Shown here: piece by piece, positions 63,751 through 64,000 of the stretch | Position numbering within the stretch: position 1 is the first letter of the stretch | Layout: the number at the start of each line of letters is the position of its first letter | From: Rhizobium bangladeshense | Lineage (GTDB): Bacteria > Pseudomonadota > Alphaproteobacteria > Rhizobiales > Rhizobiaceae | DNA length: 64,000 bases | Direction: 5' to 3' | Assembly (NCBI RefSeq): GCF_017357245.1 | Contig: NZ_CP071612.1 | Coordinates: 189,001-253,000, forward strand | Notes under the pieces: generated by a model | Told to the model about the DNA's origin: nothing | What the model saw: the letters and a program-made list of their open reading frames with translations, nothing else | Databases searched by the model: none | Made by a program: the position numbers and the translations under genes

Positions 63751-64000
63751 ATGCAATGGAACGCATCGCCGAATTTTGCGCCTCTTGTCCTCTTTCTTGG
63801 CGGTCGGCGAAGGGTCGTCAAGTCGCTCCGAGACGCAGCCGAAGTTCTGATTATTGATTGGCCGTTCGATGATGGAGAGGAATATGTCGCGGCAGTGAAG
63901 GCTTGCGACGATGCCATCGCGGGAGAGGGCGGAATGGAGGAATTGAGGGAATTACTTCTTCTCGCCGCCAGGGAAGCCGGCATTACGGCTTTGTCGGTCA
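63751..64000 (+). CDS. DUF982-family protein, N-terminal part
   Basis: Reads from ATG 63751 through the last base of the window without a stop, giving 83 residues. The pattern fits DUF982, a small protein family common in Rhizobiales: an opening hydrophobic strand with Trp-Asn and 'PLVLFLGGRRRVVKSLRDAAEVL', then 'IDWPFDDGEEYVAAVKACDDAIAG' with its W-P and A-C-x2-A core. GGGGAGAAAG lies eight bases or so before the ATG. Function is unknown. Its usual length is under 100 residues, so only a few codons should be missing. Confidence 0.75.
   Translation, partial: MQWNASPNFAPLVLFLGGRRRVVKSLRDAAEVLIIDWPFDDGEEYVAAVKACDDAIAGEGGMEELRELLLLAAREAGITALSV

Noticed and set aside
63720..63983. 87-codon - strand frame at the right end
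   Set aside because: It is antisense to the DUF982 gene, which has a recognisable family pattern and ribosome site.

Overview
The window looks like chromosomal DNA of a fast-growing Rhizobium, probably of the R. etli / R. leguminosarum group. The signs are high GC, dense operons with 1-4 base overlaps, a complete cpa/tad Flp pilus locus, a yejABEF operon, a DUF982 gene, and palindromic intergenic repeats of rhizobial style. The species assignment is inference; no database search was possible.

Layout. (1) 1-4375: end of yejA, then yejB-yejE-yejF, a peptide ABC importer; then a 2-hydroxyacid dehydrogenase, a small membrane protein and pncB (NAD salvage). (2) 7302-9631: two small conserved genes, an IS481-like insertion sequence and tRNA-Ser(GGA), with the IS ending 17 bases from the tRNA 3' end. 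(3) 10495-22129: a nucleoside uptake and salvage block. A BMP-type binding protein, ABC ATPase and two permeases are followed by cdd, punA, deoC and deoA on the + strand, with upp, add and deoB on the - strand. The first permease carries a one-base frameshift in a G run. (4) 22232-34817: Flp pilus locus. Two TadE-like pseudopilins and a lone secretin-N-domain protein face away from pilA-cpaABCDEF-tadBC; a LysE exporter and tadD follow. A perfect TTAA-N7-TTAA (CtrA-type) box precedes cpaB. (5) 34959-37738: leucyl aminopeptidase, a MarR regulator with a concentric palindrome over its start region, and an NlpC/P60 peptidase. (6) 38021-45268: on the - strand, a LysR gene lies upstream of a peptide-type ABC importer operon (binding protein, two permeases, amidase); a P1-family peptidase lies upstream of the LysR gene. 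(7) 45378-50034: a small gene, a 979-residue kinase / M23-like / class III aminotransferase fusion, and purU. (8) 50351-63441: surface polysaccharide genes. An acyltransferase, a polymerase-like membrane protein, a GH5 glycanase, a Wzz-type protein without kinase domain and small accessory genes precede a tight - strand operon that makes and transfers a CDP-activated 6-deoxy sugar (rfbF, rfbG, C-methyltransferase, epimerase-like, GT2, aminotransferase, CmcI-like, GNAT). The window ends inside a DUF982 gene.

How the parts fit. The nucleoside block is a self-contained route: import, deamination (cdd, add), phosphorolysis (punA, deoA), pentose phosphate shuffling (deoB), cleavage to glyceraldehyde-3-phosphate and acetaldehyde (deoC), and base rescue (upp). 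The polysaccharide block has enzymes for a CDP-4-keto-6-deoxyglucose derivative with a predicted C-methyl branch, but no RfbH and no obvious 4-ketoreductase, so the final sugar cannot be named from this window.

Most worth a second look: the three-domain fusion protein, the CDP-sugar operon, the frameshifted permease, the paired 29-base hairpin repeats with compensatory changes, and the MarR palindrome.
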